This document shows, piece by piece, positions 59,391 to 64,000 of a DNA stretch of 64,000 nt (the stretch's first letter is position 1; the number at the start of each line of letters is the position of its first letter). Where the stretch lies: the NCBI GenBank assembly GCA_015179045.1, contig WHUZ01000138.1, forward strand, positions 1-64,000. The letters are read 5' to 3'. Under the pieces are notes generated by a model. The model saw only the letters and a list, made by a program, of their open reading frames with translations, made no database searches and was not told the origin of the DNA. Both the position numbers and the translations under genes were made by a program. The stretch is from Kalaharituber pfeilii. Taxonomy: Eukaryota > Ascomycota > Pezizomycetes > Pezizales > Pezizaceae.

Positions 59391-60416
59391 ATGTCCTCGG
59401 ACAAACCTCCCTCACTTCCAATCCCTACACCTCCAGCGAATTCCACAACTTCATCACCTCGAACTGGAGGCACCTCCATACTAAACGGCACTGCATCCAA
59501 TCCCGGGGCACGAGGTGGTGCACAGAACCCAGCGAAAGTCAAAACTGACTTGAACCAATCAGCAAACACAAACTCTTCCATGCAACAATCACACGTACTA
59601 CCACATCCTACCATGTCATCACAGCCACACAATCAATACTCCTCATCCCCCCACAATCCAACACCCACTGGCCAGTACGGGTATGGTAGTGAGTATAGTA
59701 GTCAAGGTTATGCAGTGGGTGTCCCATTAGATTTCCCCGGGCAACATCATCTCTCTCAACCTCAACAGCCATCTCCACAGACTGCAACTTCTAGCAACAG
59801 CCTCACTCACTATCAAGCACACTCGCATGCCATGCAACCATATCCAACTCCCCATCCTCATCAGCCCTACCCGTTTCATTTCCCCACTCCAAACGGTGTC
59901 TCATCACCGTCTGGTCAACCCGGGATGCCAGGCTCAATGCCAGGCCAAATGGGTATCTTACCCCTTCCTGCAAATTCTGGAATGACTCCTGCTCCTTCTC
60001 TTACATCCGTTCCGCCTCCTGGGTCTCAGACAAGCCCACAGTCTGGTGGCCCGGGTGGTTCATACAATGGAGGCCATCATTTTGATACCACCGGGCAAAT
60101 TGCCCCTCCAGGGATGAAACCGAGGGTGACAGCTACTCTATGGGAGGATGAAGGAAGTTTGTGTTTTCAGGTTGAAGCCAAGGGTGTCTGTGTTGCCCGA
60201 CGTGAAGGTCTGTTTATTCTACAATACCTAGCATTTATGCCATGACATCAAGTCCTAAACTTACAGTACCTGGATTAGACAACCATATGATTAATGGGAC
60301 GAAGTTGTTGAATGTTGCTGGGATGACTAGAGGCCGTCGAGATGGTATATTGAAGAGTGAGAAGGTTAGGCATGTCGTAAAGATTGGACCAATGCATCTT
60401 AAGGGAGTTTGGTGAG

Positions 60417-60456
<40 letters not shown>

Positions 60457-62142
60457 CCCCAATCTTGTTTAGTCAATTTTTGCGCAATCCCCGTATGCAA
60501 AGCATCTTTGCATGTATCCTCGGGCTTATCCTACGCATTTATGCAATTCTTCTATTGACACTCGAAGGATACTTCTCAGCTAATTGACTTCCACGCATGT
60601 TTCACATTTACTCGTAAAATGGTTCGCTAACAGACTTGATCTCTCTCTAGGATTCCATTTGAGAGGGCGTTAGATTTTGCAAACAAGGAGAAAATTACCG
60701 AGTTGTTGTATCCTCTATTCGTCCATAACATTGGTGCCCTGCTTTATCATCCTACGAATACTAGTCGTACAAATGCAGTCATGGCCGCCGCGAATCGAAA
60801 GTTCGAACCACCTGTCATTAGAAGGAACCCCTCCGAACTTGTACCTTCGTCGCAACATCCTCCTCTCCATGCGATGAGTTCAATTGGGCATATCTCTCCT
60901 CATTCGACCCTGGCGCCACACCCTCAGATGCGTCCAGAAATGTCCCGTGCAATTACATTCCCTACTCCACCATCGAGCGCCTCCGATAATCCATATTGGG
61001 GCCAATCGGGAATGATGCCCAATTCTGGGACGCAACCTTTGGCCATTGATACTGTGATCAACAGTTCTCGCTCGATGCCGACTACGCCAGCAACAACGCC
61101 CCCAGGAAACCCCCTTGGTCAGCTTCAACAGTATCCAGGGAACAATTTTAATGAACCACGGTCATCTCCGCTTTATGGGTCACAGCCCCAAAATATTTCC
61201 CAGAATAATGTTTCACAGCAAAATATGAACCGCTTTGGGCCGCCCTTACCGCAGCCACCGACTCATTATATGAATCAGTCCCGTGATAGTAACATGCCCC
61301 CACCTACTACTCGTGGACAAAATGCTTCGAGACCTCCCTCAAGCCAAAATAATACGGATGGGCAGGTTAAAGATGAGAACGGGATTGTTGAAGAACAGAC
61401 TGGTCTGGATGAGGACGAGCCGGAACCACAGGAAGAGGAGGCTGACCATGAAGCCGACCATGACTACGAGTCGAATGTTCAGTATAGCAATGCCAACGCA
61501 AGAGGTTATTTCAATTCCGTCGAAACTCCTCATCTCTCCCCTGAGATGACGGGGAGCCCCAACCATCAAGGGCCTGGCACTCCGAACCGTTCGGTCTACA
61601 ACACTCCCAACGTCAATGTCCCCCGAAATATGGATAATGCTACGGGGTCAAATGGCAGGACTGCAAGCATGCCTCAACAGCAACAGTGGGTCTCGCAAAG
61701 TGGATATTCCACACCACCAAGGGGTGCGCCCAACAACAATGGAGTCCGCAATCCTCCTCCTGGAAGGAGTATCTACAATAGCATAATCAATGATGGCGCC
61801 GATCGTGGAGTAGAAGCCTCAAATGGCACCTCTAATGACACCTACGGGCAGCATAGCATGGGTGTTCCCGTTACTCCTCAGCAAACCCCAACCTTTGGGG
61901 GAATGAACAATTCGAATAAACGGATTCGGGAGATGGACGACCAGGAAGTGCAAGGTTCGAGGCCTTCTAGTAGGGGAGATGAAGAAAGAGGGGGAGAGGA
62001 CTTGGGGAACAAAAGGAGAAAAGCGGCTCCACAGGCTAGCACGCAGGGAGCACCTGCCGTCAATTTGGGTGCCTCGAACTTCGATAGTCGAGATGCGAGG
62101 AACCGCCCCCGCGCAGGTGTCACCCAGAGGCGTGCAAGGTGA
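59391..62142 (+). CDS. stuA: APSES-family developmental regulator StuA
   Basis: Exons 59391-60207, 60279-60411 and 60651-62142 give 813 residues. StuA (Efg1, Asm1, Phd1 relatives) is a nuclear DNA-binding protein that orders conidiophore and other developmental programmes in filamentous fungi. The APSES domain covers about 243-350 and is almost textbook: [80 protein letters not shown], ending [17 protein letters not shown]. Flanks are disordered, rich in Gln, Pro, Ser and Asn, with an acidic patch near residue 560 and basic clusters (NKKRIRE-like and NKRRKAAPQ) near the C-terminus that fit nuclear localisation signals. The protein is longer than many StuA proteins (about 600-650). Intron 2 (239 nt) carries a 38-base poly-T run. 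The start is the first ATG after 2.3 kb without any ATG, so it is well supported. Confidence 0.96.
60419..60456 (+). repeat. 38-base poly-T run inside stuA intron 2
   Basis: Uninterrupted T starting 8 bases after the 5' splice site of intron 2. Of the same length class as the A/T runs at 63305-63334 and 63780-63812. Confidence 0.9.
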
Positions 62143-63304
62143 GCAGGCCACCAACGAATGAGCAGATTTATCATCAACGGAATATTCTGGAGGCGCCCTG
62201 AATTTTCCCTTGCCCCAATTTCTTTTTCACGGATTTCACGACAATTTCTCTTCTGTATCTGGGGTTTTTCGGAGAAATATAAAAGAATCTCTTACTTCTA
62301 CCGCCGTCGGAATCTCATTATAGGATTAGGAATAATAAGTCTACAATGGATTCAATGGTTCTTTCGCTCACCAGCGACCTTATTGTTATTGGTGGGGCAT
62401 TTACCGCTGAGATTCCTTATTTCTTGAGTACCATCTTATGTTTTTGTCGTCCAAGTCTTTTATTTTTATTTTTGTTTTTATTCACCTTTCTTATTCACTT
62501 TTCTCATTGAATGAACGATCTATCTTGCTGTTTCGCAAAAAAAAAAAAAAAACCATCCCATAGGATTGGGTACGATGTGACGCAGCGATTTTTCCCTTCT
62601 CCATGCATGGCAGGCTTGCAGCGGCGATTGATTCGGGTTATATCAGCATTCTTTATGTATGGACTGAGGGGTTACATCCATTATTAAGCTATTATGAAAC
62701 CCATCCACTCAGAAGTTGCTTTCTTTCTGGTTATGAGTCTTCGCGTCCTTTTTCTATTTGGGTATTTTAGTGTGTTTTCCATTGTCATGTCAATTGCAAT
62801 TGGTTGTATTTCCTTTTTTTTATGGTGGATAGCCAACGCATGCATGCTGTTCCACTTAACGATTGTGCTGTTTCTCTTACCGTATACTGCTGACTACCCT
62901 TACTGCTTTGTGATGGCTATAACGAAACGATCTATTTATATCAGCGAAGTTTATACGTTATTTTTTTTTTTTTGCTTTCTTATTTGTTTCATGTCGGCCA
63001 CTTGTCTGATCATCTGTGTTTTACGACTACCAGCTTTACTGCTTTTGCGTTGGACTTAAAAAAGGAACTTGGAATGTTAGTGCTTGGTATTTGTGTTTAG
63101 TATCTTGAGTGCTTTTCTCTCGTATTTCCTATTTTTACGTTTTACTTTCTACTCTTTTTTTCACTTTTTCTTTAAGCTGTATGCCATTGACGTCTTTTTA
63201 TCATAAAACTAGGGTGTGGTAACGTTCAAAGAATAAGGGTTTTAAATGGACATGGGATCTGGGGGAGTTGGGACATAATTGACGTGATAGTTTTTTTCTG
63301 GGTG

Positions 63305-63336
<32 letters not shown>

Positions 63337-64000
63337 AAGAAAAAAGGCGCTGGCACACACTTGGCACTGGGATATTGGCACTGGACAGGCGCGCGGGAAT
63401 TTGAATATTGGGATCTGGGATTGGTTTAAGATTTTCTTGTGCCCAAACGGATAGGTATCGCTATAAGGGCGGCCACTAAGGATGGTTTATGGGGCAAGGG
63501 GAGGGGAGCCAGTGGTGGGGATTGTGGGGGAGGCAGGGGTTAGTTAAACTGCGGGGGAATTTGTGGAAACTTGGGATTTGAGGATTTGGGAAATTTTCAT
63601 GAGTTGCTCAACTTTACTTCCCATCTGTCTTTATTGTTATACTCTCATCTGACATTGATACTTCTTACTATACCATACCATCATACATCTCGTACGCTCG
63701 CTGTCTGACATACAAGATTTATATACCAAGGCAATTTAGTTAAGCCTGTTCCTACAAGCACGGGTGACGAGTTTGAACTTTTTTTTTTTTTTTTTTCTTT
63801 TTTTTTTTTTTTTTCTCCCCTTTTTCCCTCCCCTTTTTCCCTCCCGCCCATGCTTGTGGCTAGTGTTGAGTCGCTTCTTGGGTTTCCAAAGTCCATCTCG
63901 ACTTTGTTGACATATGTGAAGGGGGACTGGGGGAACGTAGGGCGCCGGGAAAGGGGAGGGGTGGGTAGCTTTCCTTACTGTATTGTATGGAGCTCAGGTT
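62143..64000. other. 3' flank of stuA
   Basis: About 1.86 kb of T-rich sequence. A 121-codon hydrophobic frame at 62694-63059 comes from T-richness (Phe/Leu/Ile) and is not accepted. Poly-A runs lie at 62538-62554 and 63305-63334 and a broken poly-T run at 63780-63812. No other gene is recognised before the window ends. Confidence 0.55.
63305..63334 (+). repeat. 30-base poly-A run
   Basis: Uninterrupted A in the 3' flank of stuA. Confidence 0.9.

Noticed and set aside
62694..63059. 121-codon hydrophobic frame downstream of stuA that looks like a membrane protein
   Set aside because: It lies in T-rich 3' flank where any frame reads as Phe/Leu/Ile; no family motif and no good context.
1..64000. 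tRNA, 5S rRNA, CRISPR or biosynthetic cluster
   Set aside because: I looked for B-box-like GGTTCGANTCC sequences, direct-repeat arrays with spacers, and PKS, NRPS or P450 motifs and saw none. A covariance-model scan would be more sensitive.

Overview
The window looks like nuclear DNA of a filamentous ascomycete (Pezizomycotina). The evidence is short GT-AG introns (mostly 50-100 nt), a StuA-type APSES regulator, a Wee1 kinase with a long disordered N-terminus, a three-repeat mitochondrial carrier like yeast YPR011C, and loose gene spacing (about one gene per 5 kb). I cannot name the genus. No rRNA, tRNA, CRISPR array, biosynthetic cluster or intact transposon was found. Most genes are single-copy housekeeping genes.

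Layout, left to right: 1-3600, an edge fragment and the long upstream region of wee1; wee1 (+); a convergent gap; SEC15 (-); atg7 (-); an APS/PAPS-type mitochondrial carrier (-); a GC-rich divergent gap; an orphan disordered protein (+); the mitochondrial ribosomal protein bS18m (+), convergent with the Rab GAP gyp1 (-); a divergent gap; hrp1 (+); rpl18 (+), convergent with sub1/PC4 (-); sub1 divergent from the very large gcn1 (+); a gene-poor stretch with one broken ORF; a BRCT-domain gene (-); about 7 kb with only short duplications; a 2.3 kb ATG-free leader; and stuA (+) with a T-rich 3' flank.

The genes do not form one pathway. Several serve growth control and nutrient sensing: wee1 (G2/M entry), gcn1 (amino-acid starvation signalling), atg7 (autophagy conjugation), stuA (development). 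Others serve trafficking (SEC15, gyp1), translation (rpl18, bS18m) and RNA or transcription (hrp1, sub1).

Two observations stand out. First, the plus strand is almost cleared of ATG upstream of stuA (0 ATG in 2,342 bp, against about 45 CAT), upstream of wee1 (3 in 2,234 bp) and upstream of hrp1 (0 in 616 bp). This suggests long mRNA leaders kept free of upstream starts. Second, four conserved-gene positions (SEC15, hrp1 twice, rpl18) each lack exactly one base in or beside a G/C run, and gcn1 has a fifth phase problem. Consensus errors explain this better than gene decay. I did not find a convincing new multi-gene system.
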